Source of the DNA: Hippasteria phrygiana
Taxonomy: Eukaryota; Echinodermata; Asteroidea; Valvatida; Goniasteridae
NCBI GenBank assembly: GCA_037893225.1
Contig: JAZGUH010000068.1
Span: forward strand, 124,001 to 188,000
Length of the DNA: 64,000 nt
Reading direction: 5' to 3'
Of the stretch, positions 39,119-52,633 are shown piece by piece. Within the stretch, counting starts at the first letter, position 1, and each line of letters starts with the position of its first letter. Below the pieces are notes generated by a model, which saw only the letters and a list, made by a program, of their open reading frames with translations, had not been told where the DNA came from and did not search any database. Made by a program: the position numbers and the translations under genes.

Positions 39119-42100
39119 GATTGCAACATGTAGCGCCAGATCTAAGCTATCCATACATGTCAAAATTACTGTATTTGGTTGATATTTAATGCAATTATGA
39201 ATGAGTAGAGCAAGTCATACCCCAGGGAATTTGACAGGCATGGAGCAATAAATAGAAGGTAATATGCACACAGATGTTGGCCGGAAAGAAAATAAACATT
39301 GCGAGGTTTGAATTTTCTCCACAAGTGTTAACTCTAAGAAGCCGCCGATAATTGCAACATGTAGCGCCAGATCTAAGCTATCCATACATGTCAAAATTAC
39401 TGAATTTGGTTTATATTTCATGCAATTATGAATGAGTAAAGCAAGTCCATACCCCAGGGAATTTGACAGGCATGGAGCAATAAATAGACGGTAACATGTA
39501 CACAGATGTTGGCCGGAAAGAAAATAAACATTGCGAGGTTTGAATTTTCTCCACAAGTTTTAACTCTAGGAAGCCGCCGATAATTGCAACATGTAGCGCC
39601 AGATCTAAGCTATCCATACATGTCAAAATTACTGAATTTGGTTGATATTTCATGCAATTATGAATGAGTAAAGCAAGTCATACCCTAGGGAATTTGACAG
39701 GCATGGAGCAATAAATAGACGGTAATATGTACACAGATGTTGGCCGGAAAGAAAATAAACATTGCGAGGTTTGAATTTTCTCCACAAGTTTTAACTCTAA
39801 GAAGCCGCCGATGATTGCAACATGTAGCGCCAGATCTAAGCTATCCATACATGTCAAAATTACTGCATTTGGTTGATATTTCATGCAATTATGAATGAAT
39901 AAAGCAAGTCCATACCCCAGGGAATTTGACATGCATGGAGCAATAAATAGACGGTAATATGTACACAGATGTTGGCCGGAAAGAAAATAAACATTGCGAG
40001 GTTTGAATTTTCTCCGCAAGTGTTAACTCTAAGAAGCCGCTGATAATTGCAACATGTAGCGCCAGATCTAAGCTATCCATACATGTCAAAATTACTGAAT
40101 TTGGTTGATATTTCATGCAATTATGAATGAGTAAAGCAAGTCCATACCCCAGGGAATTTGACATGCATGGAGCAATAAATAGACGGTAACATGTACACAG
40201 ATGTTGGCCGGAAAGAAAATAAACATTGCGAGGTTTGAATTTTCTCCACAAGTTTTAACTCTAGGAAGCCGCCGATGATTGCAACATGTAGCGCCAGATC
40301 TAAGCTATCCATACATGTCAAAATTACTGTATTTGGTTGATATTTAATGCAATTATGAATGAGTAGAGCAAGTCATACCCCAGGGAATTTGACAGGCATG
40401 GAGCAATAAATAGAAGGTAATATGCACACAGATGTTGGCCGGAAAGAAAATAAACATTGCGAGGTTTGAATTTTCTCCACAAGTGTTAACTCTAAGAAGC
40501 CGCCGATAATTGCAACATGTAGCGCCAGATCTAAGCTATCCATACATGTGAAAATTACTGAATTTGGTTGATATTTCATGCAATTATGAATGAGTAAAGC
40601 AAGTCCATACCCCAGGGAATTTGACATGCATGAAGCAATAAATAGACGGTAACATGTACACAGATGTTGGCCGGAAAGAAAATAAACATTGCGAGGTTTG
40701 AATTTTCTCCACAAGTTTTAACTCTAGGAAGCCGCCGATAATTGCAACATGTAGCGCCAGATCTAAGCTATCCATACATGTCAAAATTACTGAATTTGGT
40801 TGATATTTCATGCAATTATGAATGAGTAAAGCAAGTCATACCCTAGGGAATTTGACAGGCATGGAGCAATAAATAGACCTTAATATGTACACAGATGTTG
40901 GCCGGAAAGAAAATAAACATTGCGAGGTTTGAATTTTCTCCACAAGTGTTAACTCTAAGAAGCCGCCGATAATTGCAACATGTAGCGCCAGATCTAAGCT
41001 ATCCATACATGTCAAAATTACTGAATTTGGTTGATATTTCATGCAATTATGAATGAGTAAAGCAAGTCCATACCCCAGGGAATTTGACATGCATGGAGCA
41101 ATAAATAGACGGTAACATGTACACAGATGTTGGCCGGAAAGAAAATAAACATTGCGAGGTTTGAATTTTCTCCACAAGTTTTAACTCTAGGAAGCCGCCG
41201 ATGATTGCAACATGTAGCGCCAGATCTAAGCTATCCATACATGTCAAAATTACTGTATTTGGTTGATATTTAATGCAATTATGAATGAGTAGAGCAAGTC
41301 ATACCCCAGGGAATTTGACAGGCATGGAGCAATAAATAGAAGGTAATATGCACACAGATGTTGGCCGGAAAGAAAATAAACATTGCGAGGTTTGAATTTT
41401 CTCCACAAGTGTTAACTCTAAGAAGCCGCCGATAATTGCAACATGTAGCGCCAGATCTAAGCTATCCATACATGTCAAAATTACTGAATTTAGTTGATAT
41501 TTCATGCAATTATGAATGAGTAAAGCAAGTCATACCCTAGGGAATTTGACAGGCATGGAGCAATAAATAGACGGTAATATGTACACAGATGTTGGCCGGA
41601 AAGAAAATAAACATTGCGAGGTTTGAATTTTCTCCCCAAGTTTTAACTCTAGGAAGCCGCCGATGATTGCAACATGTAGCGCCAGATCTAAGCTATCCAT
41701 ACATGTCAAAATTACTGTATTTGGTTGATATTTAATGCAATTATGAATGAGTAGAGCAAGTCATACCCCAGGGAATTTGACATGCATGGAGCAATAAATA
41801 GAAGGTAATATGCACACAGATGTTGGCCGGAAAGAAAATAAACATTGCGAGGTTTGAATTTTCTCCACAAGGTTTAACTCTAAGAAGCCGCCGATAATTG
41901 CAACATGTAGCGCCAGATCTAAGCTATCCATACATGTCAAAATTACTGAATTTGGTTGATATTTCATGCAATTATGAATGAGTAAAGCAAGTCCATACCC
42001 CAGGGAATTTGACATGCATGGAGCAATAAATAGACGGTAACATGTACACAGATGTTGGCCGGAAAGAAAATAAACATTGCGAGGTTTGAATTTTCTCCAC

Positions 42101-45100
42101 AAGTTTTAACTCTAGGAAGCCGCCGATAATTGCAACATGTAGCGCCAGATCTAAGCTATCCATACATGTCAAAATTACTGAATTTGGTTGATATTTCATG
42201 CAATTATGAATGAGTAAAGCAAGTCATACCCTAGGGAATTTGACAGGCATGGAGCAATAAATAGACGGTAATATGTACACAGATGTTGGCCGGAAAGAAA
42301 ATAAACATTGCGAGGTTTGAATTTTCTCCACAAGTGTTAACTCTAAGAAGCCGCCGATAATTGCAACATGTAGCGCCAGATCTAAGCTATCCATACATGT
42401 CAAAATTACTGAATTTGGTTGATATTTCATGCAATTATTAATGAGTAAAGCAAGTCCATACCCCAGGGAATTTGACATGGATGGAGCAATAAATAGACGG
42501 TAACATGTACACAGATGTTGGCCGGAAAGAAAATAAACATTGCGAGGTTTGAATTTTCTCCACAAGTTTTAACTCTAGGAAGCCGCCGATGATTGCAACA
42601 TGTAGCGCCAGATCTAAGCTATCCATACATGTCAAAATTACTGTATTTGGTTGATATTTAATGCAATTATGAATGAGTAGAGCAAGTCATACCCCAGGGA
42701 ATTTGACAGGCATGGAGCAATAAATAGAAGGTAATATGCACACAGATGTTGGCCGGAAAGAAAATAAACATTGCGAGGTTTGAATTTTCTCCACAAGTGT
42801 TAACTCTAAGAAGCCGCCGATAATTGCAACATGTAGCGCCAGATCTAAGCTATCCATACATGTCAAAATTACTGAATTTAGTTGATATTTCATGCAATTA
42901 TGAATGAGTAAAGCAAGTCATACCCTAGGGAATTTGACAGGCATGGAGCAATAAATAGACGGTAATATGTACACAGATGTTGGCCGGAAAGAAAATAAAC
43001 ATTGCGAGGTTTGAATTTTCTCCCCAAGTTTTAACTCTAGGAAGCCGCCGATGATTGCAACATGTAGCGCCAGATCTAAGCTATCCATACATGTCAAAAT
43101 TACTGTATTTGGTTGATATTTAATGCAATTATGAATGAGTAGAGCAAGTCATACCCCAGGGAATTTGACATGCATGGAGCAATAAATAGAAGGTAATATG
43201 CACACAGATGTTGGCCGGAAAGAAAATAAACATTGCGAGGTTTGAATTTTCTCCACAAGTGTTAACTCTAAGAAGCCGCCGATAATTGCAACATGTAGCG
43301 CCAGATCTAAGCTATCCATACATGTCAAAATTACTGAATTTGGTTGATATTTCATGCAATTATGAATGAGTAAAGCAAGTCCATACCCCAGGGAATTTGA
43401 CATGCATGGAGCAATAAATAGACGGTAACATGTACACAGATGTTGGCCGGAAAGAAAATAAACATTGCGAGGTTTGAATTTTCTCCACAAGTTTTAACTC
43501 TAGGAAGCCGCCGATAATTGCAACATGTAGCGCCAGATCTAAGCTATCCATACATGTCAAAATTACTGAATTTGGTTGATATTTCATGCAATTATGAATG
43601 AGTAAAGCAAGTCATACCCTAGGGAATTTGACAGGCATGGAGCAATAAATAGACGGTAATATGTACACAGATGTTGGCCGGAAAGAAAATAAACATTGCG
43701 AGGTTTGAATTTTCTCCACAAGTGTTAACTCTAAGAAGCCGCCGATAATTGCAACATGTAGCGCCAGATCTAAGCTATCCATACATGTCAAAATTACTGA
43801 ATTTGGTTGATATTTCATGCAATTATGAATGAGTAAAGCAAGTCCATACCCCAGGGAATTTGACATGCATGGAGCAATACATAGACGGTAACATGTACAC
43901 AGATGTTGGCCGGAAAGAAAATAAACATTGCGAGGTTTGAATTTTCTCCACAAGTTTTAACTCTAGGAAGCCGCCGATGATTGCAACATGTAGCGCCAGA
44001 TCTAAGCTATCCATACATGTCAAAATAACTGTATTTGGTTGATATTTAATGCAATTATGAATGAGTAGAGCAAGTCATACCCCAGGGAATTTGACAGGCA
44101 TGGAGCAATAAATAGAAGGTAATATGCACACAGATGTTGGCCGGAAAGAAAATAAACATTGCGAGGTTTGAATTTTCTCCACAAGTGTTAACTCTAAGAA
44201 GCCGCCGATAATTGCAACATGTAGCGCCAGATCTAAGCTATCCATACATGTCAAAATTACTGAATTTGGTTGATATTTCATGCAATTATGAATGAGTAAA
44301 GCAAGTCATACCCTAGGGAATTTGACAGGCATGGAGCAATAAATAGACGGTAATATGTACACAGATGTTGGCCGGAAAGAAAATAAACATTGCGAGGTTT
44401 GAATTTTCTCCCCAAGTTTTAACTCTAGGAAGCCGCCGATGATTGCAACATGTAGCGCCAGATCTAAGCTATCCATACATGTCAAAATTACTGTATTTGG
44501 TTGATATTTAATGCAATTATGAATGAGTAGAGCAAGTCATACCCCAGGGAATTTGACATGCATGGAGCAATAAATAGAAGGTAATATGCACACAGATGTT
44601 GGCCGGAAAGAAAATAAACATTGCGAGGTTTGAATTTTCTCCACAAGTGTTAACTCTAAGAAGCCGCCGATAATTGCAACATGTAGCGCCAGATCTAAGC
44701 TATCCATACATGTCAAAATTACTGAATTTGGTTGATATTTCATGCAATTATGAATGAGTAAAGCAAGTCCATACCCCAGGGAATTTGACATGCATGGAGC
44801 AATAAATAGACGGTAACATGTACACAGATGTTGGCCGGAAAGAAAATAAACATTGCGAGGTTTGAATTTTCTCCACAAGTTTTAACTCTAGGAAGCCGCC
44901 GATAATTGCAACATGTAGCGCCAGATCTAAGCTATCCATACATGTCAAAATTACTGAATTTGGTTGATATTTCATGCAATTATGAATGAGTAAAGCAAGT
45001 CATACCCTAGGGAATTTGACAGGCATGGAGCAATAAATAGACGGTAATATGTACACAGATGTTGGCCGGAAAGAAAATAAACATTGCGAGGTTTGAATTT

Positions 45101-45419
45101 TCTCCACAAGTTTTAACTCTAAGAAGCCGCCGATGATTGCAACATGTAGCGCCAGATCTAAGCTATCCATACATGTCAAAATTACTGCATTTGGTTGATA
45201 TTTCATGCAATTATGAATGAATAAAGCAAGTCCATACCCCAGGGAATTTGACATGCATGGAGCAATAAATAGACGGTAATATGTACACAGATGTTGGCCG
45301 GAAAGAAAATAAACATTGCGAGGTTTGAATTTTCTCCGCAAGTGTTAACTCTAAGAAGCCGCTGATAATTGCAACATGTAGCGCCAGATCTAAGCTATCC
45401 ATACATGTCAAAATTACTG
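39119..45419. repeat. 6.3 kb segment, copy 2 of a pair spaced 7406 bp
   Basis: Second copy of the segment at 31713-38013. One private substitution was seen, at 42439 (GCAATTATTAATG in place of GCAATTATGAATG). Shared rare alleles include GACCTTAATATG (near 33473 and 40879), ACATGAAGC or CATGAAGC (near 33226 and 40632), ACATGGATGG (near 35073 and 42479) and AATACATAG (near 36473 and 43879). The 1105 bp between the copies (38014-39118) belongs to the GCTGAT-type unit. Confidence 0.87.
40836..45000. repeat. 6-monomer higher-order repeat, 1388 bp, second set of three copies
   Basis: Units begin near 40836, 42224 and 43612 and repeat the three-unit set at 33430-37594 in the same order with the same private alleles. 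The three-unit set therefore existed before the 7406 bp copying event, which gives a relative order of events: 6-monomer amplification first, segment duplication second. Confidence 0.82.
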
Positions 45420-45951
45420 AATTTGGTTGATATTTCATGCAATTATGAATGAGTAAAGCAAGTCCATACCCCAGGGAATTTGACATGCATGGAGCAATAA
45501 ATAGACGGTAACATGTACACAGATGTTGGCCGGAAAGAAAATAAACATTGCGAGGTTTGAATTTTCTCCACAAGTTTTAACTCTAGGAAGCCGCCGATAA
45601 TTGCAACATGTAGCGCCAGATCTAAGCTATCCATACATGTCAAAATTACTGTATTTGGTTTATATTTCATGCAATTATGAATGAGTAAAGCAAGTCATAC
45701 CCTAGGGAATTTGACAGGCATGGAGCAATAAATAGAAGGTAATATGCACACAGATGTTGGCCGGAAAGAAAATAAACATTGCGAGGTTTGAATTTTCTCC
45801 ACAAGTGTTAACTCTAAGAAGCCGCCGATAATTGCAACATGTAGCGCCAGATCTAAGCTATCCATACATGTCAAAATTACTGAATTTGGTTGATATTTCA
45901 TGCAATTATGAATGAGTAAAGCAAGTCCATACCCCAGGGAATTTGACATGC
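45420..45951. repeat. Short GCTGAT-type remnant before the 10-monomer block
   Basis: A few monomers of the 8-monomer unit, following the GCTGAT site at 45363, separate the 6.3 kb copy 2 from the 2314 bp repeat. They carry GTCAAAATT and GGTTTATATTT, like the half-units starting near 25.1 and 28.8 kb. Confidence 0.65.
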
Positions 45952-48900
45952 ATGGAGCAATAAATAGACGGTAACATGTACACAGATGTTGGCCGGAAAG
46001 AAAATAAACATTGCGAGGTTTGAATTTTCTCCACAAGTTTTAACTCTAGGAAGCCGCCGATGATTGCAACATGTAGCGCCAGATCTAAGCTATCCATACA
46101 TGTCAAAATTACTGTATTTGGTTGATATTTAATGCAATTATGAATGAGTAGAGCAAGTCATACCCCAGGGAATTTGACAGGCATGGAGCAATAAATAGAA
46201 GGTAATATGCACACAGATGTTGGCCGGAAAGAAAATAAACATTGCGAGGTTTGAATTTTCTCCACAAGTGTTAACTCTAAGAAGCCGCCGATAATTGCAA
46301 CATGTAGCGCCAGATCTAAGCTATCCATACATGTGAAAATTACTGAATTTGGTTGATATTTCATGCAATTATGAATGAGTAAAGCAAGTCCATACCCCAG
46401 GGAATTTGACATGCATGAAGCAATAAATAGACGGTAACATGTACACAGATGTTGGCCGGAAAGAAAATAAACATTGCGAGGTTTGAATTTTCTCCACAAG
46501 TTTTAACTCTAGGAAGCCGCCGATAATTGCAACATGTAGCGCCAGATCTAAGCTATCCATACATGTCAAAATTACTGAATTTGGTTGATATTTCATGCAA
46601 TTATGAATGAGTAAAGCAAGTCATACCCTAGGGAATTTGACAGGCATGGAGCAATAAATAGACCTTAATATGTACACAGATGTTGGCCGGAAAGAAAATA
46701 AACATTGCGAGGTTTGAATTTTCTCCACAAGTGTTAACTCTAAGAAGCCGCCGATAATTGCAACATGTAGCGCCAGATCTAAGCTATCCATACATGTCAA
46801 AATTACTGAATTTGGTTGATATTTCATGCAATTATGAATGAGTAAAGCAAGTCCATACCCCAGGGAATTTGACATGCATGGAGCAATAAATAGACGGTAA
46901 CATGTACACAGATGTTGGCCGGAAAGAAAATAAACATTGCGAGGTTTGAATTTTCTCCACAAGTTTTAACTCTAGGAAGCCGCCGATGATTGCAACATGT
47001 AGCGCCAGATCTAAGCTATCCATACATGTCAAAATTACTGTATTTGGTTGATATTTAATGCAATTATGAATGAGTAGAGCAAGTCATACCCCAGGGAATT
47101 TGACAGGCATGGAGCAATAAATAGAAGGTAATATGCACACAGATGTTGGCCGGAAAGAAAATAAACATTGCGAGGTTTGAATTTTCTCCACAAGTGTTAA
47201 CTCTAAGAAGCCGCCGATAATTGCAACATGTAGCGCCAGATCTAAGCTATCCATACATGTCAAAATTACTGAATTTAGTTGATATTTCATGCAATTATGA
47301 ATGAGTAAAGCAAGTCATACCCTAGGGAATTTGACAGGCATGGAGCAATAAATAGACGGTAATATGTACACAGATGTTGGCCGGAAAGAAAATAAACATT
47401 GCGAGGTTTGAATTTTCTCCCCAAGTTTTAACTCTAGGAAGCCGCCGATGATTGCAACATGTAGCGCCAGATCTAAGCTATCCATACATGTCAAAATTAC
47501 TGTATTTGGTTGATATTTAATGCAATTATGAATGAGTAGAGCAAGTCATACCCCAGGGAATTTGACATGCATGGAGCAATAAATAGAAGGTAATATGCAC
47601 ACAGATGTTGGCCGGAAAGAAAATAAACATTGCGAGGTTTGAATTTTCTCCACAAGGTTTAACTCTAAGAAGCCGCCGATAATTGCAACATGTAGCGCCA
47701 GATCTAAGCTATCCATACATGTCAAAATTACTGAATTTGGTTGATATTTCATGCAATTATGAATGAGTAAAGCAAGTCCATACCCCAGGGAATTTGACAT
47801 GCATGGAGCAATAAATAGACGGTAACATGTACACAGATGTTGGCCGGAAAGAAAATAAACATTGCGAGGTTTGAATTTTCTCCACAAGTTTTAACTCTAG
47901 GAAGCCGCCGATAATTGCAACATGTAGCGCCAGATCTAAGCTATCCATACATGTCAAAATTACTGAATTTGGTTGATATTTCATGCAATTATGAATGAGT
48001 AAAGCAAGTCATACCCTAGGGAATTTGACAGGCATGGAGCAATAAATAGACGGTAATATGTACACAGATGTTGGCCGGAAAGAAAATAAACATTGCGAGG
48101 TTTGAATTTTCTCCACAAGTGTTAACTCTAAGAAGCCGCCGATAATTGCAACATGTAGCGCCAGATCTAAGCTATCCATACATGTCAAAATTACTGAATT
48201 TGGTTGATATTTCATGCAATTATGAATGAGTAAAGCAAGTCCATACCCCAGGGAATTTGACATGGATGGAGCAATAAATAGACGGTAACATGTACACAGA
48301 TGTTGGCCGGAAAGAAAATAAACATTGCGAGGTTTGAATTTTCTCCACAAGTTTTAACTCTAGGAAGCCGCCGATGATTGCAACATGTAGCGCCAGATCT
48401 AAGCTATCCATACATGTCAAAATTACTGTATTTGGTTGATATTTAATGCAATTATGAATGAGTAGAGCAAGTCATACCCCAGGGAATTTGACAGGCATGG
48501 AGCAATAAATAGAAGGTAATATGCACACAGATGTTGGCCGGAAAGAAAATAAACATTGCGAGGTTTGAATTTTCTCCACAAGTTTTAACTCTAAGAAGCC
48601 GCCGATAATTGCAACATGTAGCGCCAGATCTAAGCTATCCATACATGTGAAAATTACTGAATTTGGTTGATATTTCATGCAATTATGAATGAGTAAAGCA
48701 AGTCCATACCCCAGGGAATTTGACATGCATGAAGCAATAAATAGACGGTAACATGTACACAGATGTTGGCCGGAAAGAAAATAAACATTGCGAGGTTTGA
48801 ATTTTCTCCACAAGTTTTAACTCTAGGAAGCCGCCGATAATTGCAACATGTAGCGCCAGATCTAAGCTATCCATACATGTCAAAATTACTGAATTTGGTT

Positions 48901-50891
48901 GATATTTCATGCAATTATGAATGAGTAAAGCAAGTCATACCCTAGGGAATTTGACAGGCATGGAGCAATAAATAGACCTTAATATGTACACAGATGTTGG
49001 CCGGAAAGAAAATAAACATTGCGAGGTTTGAATTTTCTCCACAAGTGTTAACTCTAAGAAGCCGCCGATAATTGCAACATGTAGCGCCAGATCTAAGCTA
49101 TCCATACATGTCAAAATTACTGAATTTGGTTGATATTTCATGCAATTATGAATGAGTAAAGCAAGTCCATACCCCAGGGAATTTGACATGCATGGAGCAA
49201 TAAATAGACGGTAACATGTACACAGATGTTGGCCGGAAAGAAAATAAACATTGCGAGGTTTGAATTTTCTCCACAAGTTTTAACTCTAGGAAGCCGCCGA
49301 TGATTGCAACATGTAGCGCCAGATCTAAGCTATCCATACATGTCAAAATTACTGTATTTGGTTGATATTTAATGCAATTATGAATGAGTAGAGCAAGTCA
49401 TACCCCAGGGAATTTGACAGGCATGGAGCAATAAATAGAAGGTAATATGCACACAGATGTTGGCCGGAAAGAAAATAAACATTGCGAGGTTTGAATTTTC
49501 TCCACAAGTGTTAACTCTAAGAAGCCGCCGATAATTGCAACATGTAGCGCCAGATCTAAGCTATCCATACATGTCAAAATTACTGAATTTAGTTGATATT
49601 TCATGCAATTATGAATGAGTAAAGCAAGTCATACCCTAGGGAATTTGACAGGCATGGAGCAATAAATAGACGGTAATATGTACACAGATGTTGGCCGGAA
49701 AGAAAATAAACATTGCGAGGTTTGAATTTTCTCCCCAAGTTTTAACTCTAGGAAGCCGCCGATGATTGCAACATGTAGCGCCAGATCTAAGCTATCCATA
49801 CATGTCAAAATTACTGTATTTGGTTGATATTTAATGCAATTATGAATGAGTAGAGCAAGTCATACCCCAGGGAATTTGACATGCATGGAGCAATAAATAG
49901 AAGGTAATATGCACACAGATGTTGGCCGGAAAGAAAATAAACATTGCGAGGTTTGAATTTTCTCCACAAGGTTTAACTCTAAGAAGCCGCCGATAATTGC
50001 AACATGTAGCGCCAGATCTAAGCTATCCATACATGTCAAAATTACTGAATTTGGTTGATATTTCATGCAATTATGAATGAGTAAAGCAAGTCCATACCCC
50101 AGGGAATTTGACATGCATGGAGCAATAAATAGACGGTAACATGTACACAGATGTTGGCCGGAAAGAAAATAAACATTGCGAGGTTTGAATTTTCTCCACA
50201 AGTTTTAACTCTAGGAAGCCGCCGATAATTGCAACATGTAGCGCCAGATCTAAGCTATCCATACATGTCAAAATTACTGAATTTGGTTGATATTTCATGC
50301 AATTATGAATGAGTAAAGCAAGTCATACCCTAGGGAATTTGACAGGCATGGAGCAATAAATAGACGGTAATATGTACACAGATGTTGGCCGGAAAGAAAA
50401 TAAACATTGCGAGGTTTGAATTTTCTCCACAAGTGTTAACTCTAAGAAGCCGCCGATAATTGCAACATGTAGCGCCAGATCTAAGCTATCCATACATGTC
50501 AAAATTACTGAATTTGGTTGATATTTCATGCAATTATGAATGAGTAAAGCAAGTCCATACCCCAGGGAATTTGACATGGATGGAGCAATAAATAGACGGT
50601 AACATGTACACAGATGTTGGCCGGAAAGAAAATAAACATTGCGAGGTTTGAATTTTCTCCACAAGTTTTAACTCTAGGAAGCCGCCGATGATTGCAACAT
50701 GTAGCGCCAGATCTAAGCTATCCATACATGTCAAAATTACTGTATTTGGTTGATATTTAATGCAATTATGAATGAGTAGAGCAAGTCATACCCCAGGGAA
50801 TTTGACAGGCATGGAGCAATAAATAGAAGGTAATATGCACACAGATGTTGGCCGGAAAGAAAATAAACATTGCGAGGTTTGAATTTTCTCC
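45952..50891. repeat. 10-monomer higher-order repeat, 2314 bp, 2.1 copies
   Basis: Sequence 45952-48577 matches 48266-50891 at 2314 bp (six 231 bp and four 232 bp monomers). One internal difference was seen: GTGTTAAC at 46270 against GTTTTAAC at 48584. Each copy has one GACCTTAAT, one CATGAAGC, one AAGGTTTAACTC and one ACATGGATGG. The same ten-monomer run is also present once near 32.97-35.23 kb and once near 40.37-42.64 kb, so it exists four times in the window. Confidence 0.87.
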
Positions 50892-51020
50892 CCAAGTTTT
50901 AACTCTAGGAAGCCGCCGATGATTGCAACATGTAGCGCCAGATCTAAGCTATCCATACATGTCAAAATTACTGTATTTGGTTGATATTTAATGCAATTAT
51001 GAATGAGTAGAGCAAGTCAT
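50735..51020. repeat. Chimeric monomer at a one-monomer deletion junction
   Basis: Elsewhere CTCCCCAAG follows AGACGGTAATATGTAC (for example near 49670-49740). Here it follows AGAAGGTAATATGCAC (near 50826-50895). Relative to the layout at 35.2-35.8 kb, one 231 bp monomer is missing: the interval between corresponding points is 283 bp here and 514 bp there. The junction is in register, as expected for unequal exchange between aligned monomers. Confidence 0.75.
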
Positions 51021-51536
51021 ACCCCAGGGAATTTGACATGCATGGAGCAATAAATAGAAGGTAATATGCACACAGATGTTGGCCGGAAAGAAAATAAACA
51101 TTGCGAGGTTTGAATTTTCTCCACAAGTGTTAACTCTAAGAAGCCGCCGATAATTGCAACATGTAGCGCCAGATCTAAGCTATCCATACATGTCAAAATT
51201 ACTGAATTTGGTTGATATTTCATGCAATTATGAATGAGTAAAGCAAGTCCATACCCCAGGGAATTTGACATGCATGGAGCAATAAATAGACGGTAACATG
51301 TACACAGATGTTGGCCGGAAAGAAAATAAACATTGCGAGGTTTGAATTTTCTCCACAAGTTTTAACTCTAGGAAGCCGCCGATAATTGCAACATGTAGCG
51401 CCAGATCTAAGCTATCCATACATGTCAAAATTACTGAATTTGGTTGATATTTCATGCAATTATGAATGAGTAAAGCAAGTCATACCCTAGGGAATTTGAC
51501 AGGCATGGAGCAATAAATAGACGGTAATATGTACAC

Positions 51537-52633
51537 AGATGTTGGCCGGAAAGAAAATAAACATTGCGAGGTTTGAATTTTCTCCACAAGTGTTAACTCT
51601 AAGAAGCCGCCGATAATTGCAACATGTAGCGCCAGATCTAAGCTATCCATACATGTCAAAATTACTGAATTTGGTTGATATTTCATGCAATTATGAATGA
51701 GTAAAGCAAGTCCATACCCCAGGGAATTTGACATGCATGGAGCAATACATAGACGGTAACATGTACACAGATGTTGGCCGGAAAGAAAATAAACATTGCG
51801 AGGTTTGAATTTTCTCCACAAGTTTTAACTCTAGGAAGCCGCCGATGATTGCAACATGTAGCGCCAGATCTAAGCTATCCATACATGTCAAAATAACTGT
51901 ATTTGGTTGATATTTAATGCAATTATGAATGAGTAGAGCAAGTCATACCCCAGGGAATTTGACAGGCATGGAGCAATAAATAGAAGGTAATATGCACACA
52001 GATGTTGGCCGGAAAGAAAATAAACATTGCGAGGTTTGAATTTTCTCCACAAGTGTTAACTCTAAGAAGCCGCCGATAATTGCAACATGTAGCGCCAGAT
52101 CTAAGCTATCCATACATGTCAAAATTACTGAATTTGGTTGATATTTCATGCAATTATGAATGAGTAAAGCAAGTCCATACCCCAGGGAATTTGACATGCA
52201 TGGAGCAATACATAGACGGTAACATGTACACAGATGTTGGCCGGAAAGAAAATAAACATTGCGAGGTTTGAATTTTCTCCACAAGTTTTAACTCTAGGAA
52301 GCCGCCGATGATTGCAACATGTAGCGCCAGATCTAAGCTATCCATACATGTCAAAATAACTGTATTTGGTTGATATTTAATGCAATTATGAATGAGTAGA
52401 GCAAGTCATACCCCAGGGAATTTGACAGGCATGGAGCAATAAATAGAAGGTAATATGCACACAGATGTTGGCCGGAAAGAAAATAAACATTGCGAGGTTT
52501 GAATTTTCTCCACAAGTGTTAACTCTAAGAAGCCGCCGATAATTGCAACATGTAGCGCCAGATCTAAGCTATCCATACATGTCAAAATTACTGAATTTGG
52601 TTGATATTTCATGCAATTATGAATGAGTAAAGC
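51537..52633. repeat. Two-monomer tandem duplication, 463 bp offset
   Basis: About 640 bp starting near 51537 recur 463 bp downstream. Both copies carry the rare pair AATACATAG (near 51746 and 52207) and AAAATAACTG (near 51893 and 52356). The corresponding units at 36.2-37.6 and 43.6-45.0 kb have this pair once, so the duplication is specific to this copy and converts a 6-monomer unit to an 8-monomer one. Confidence 0.82.
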
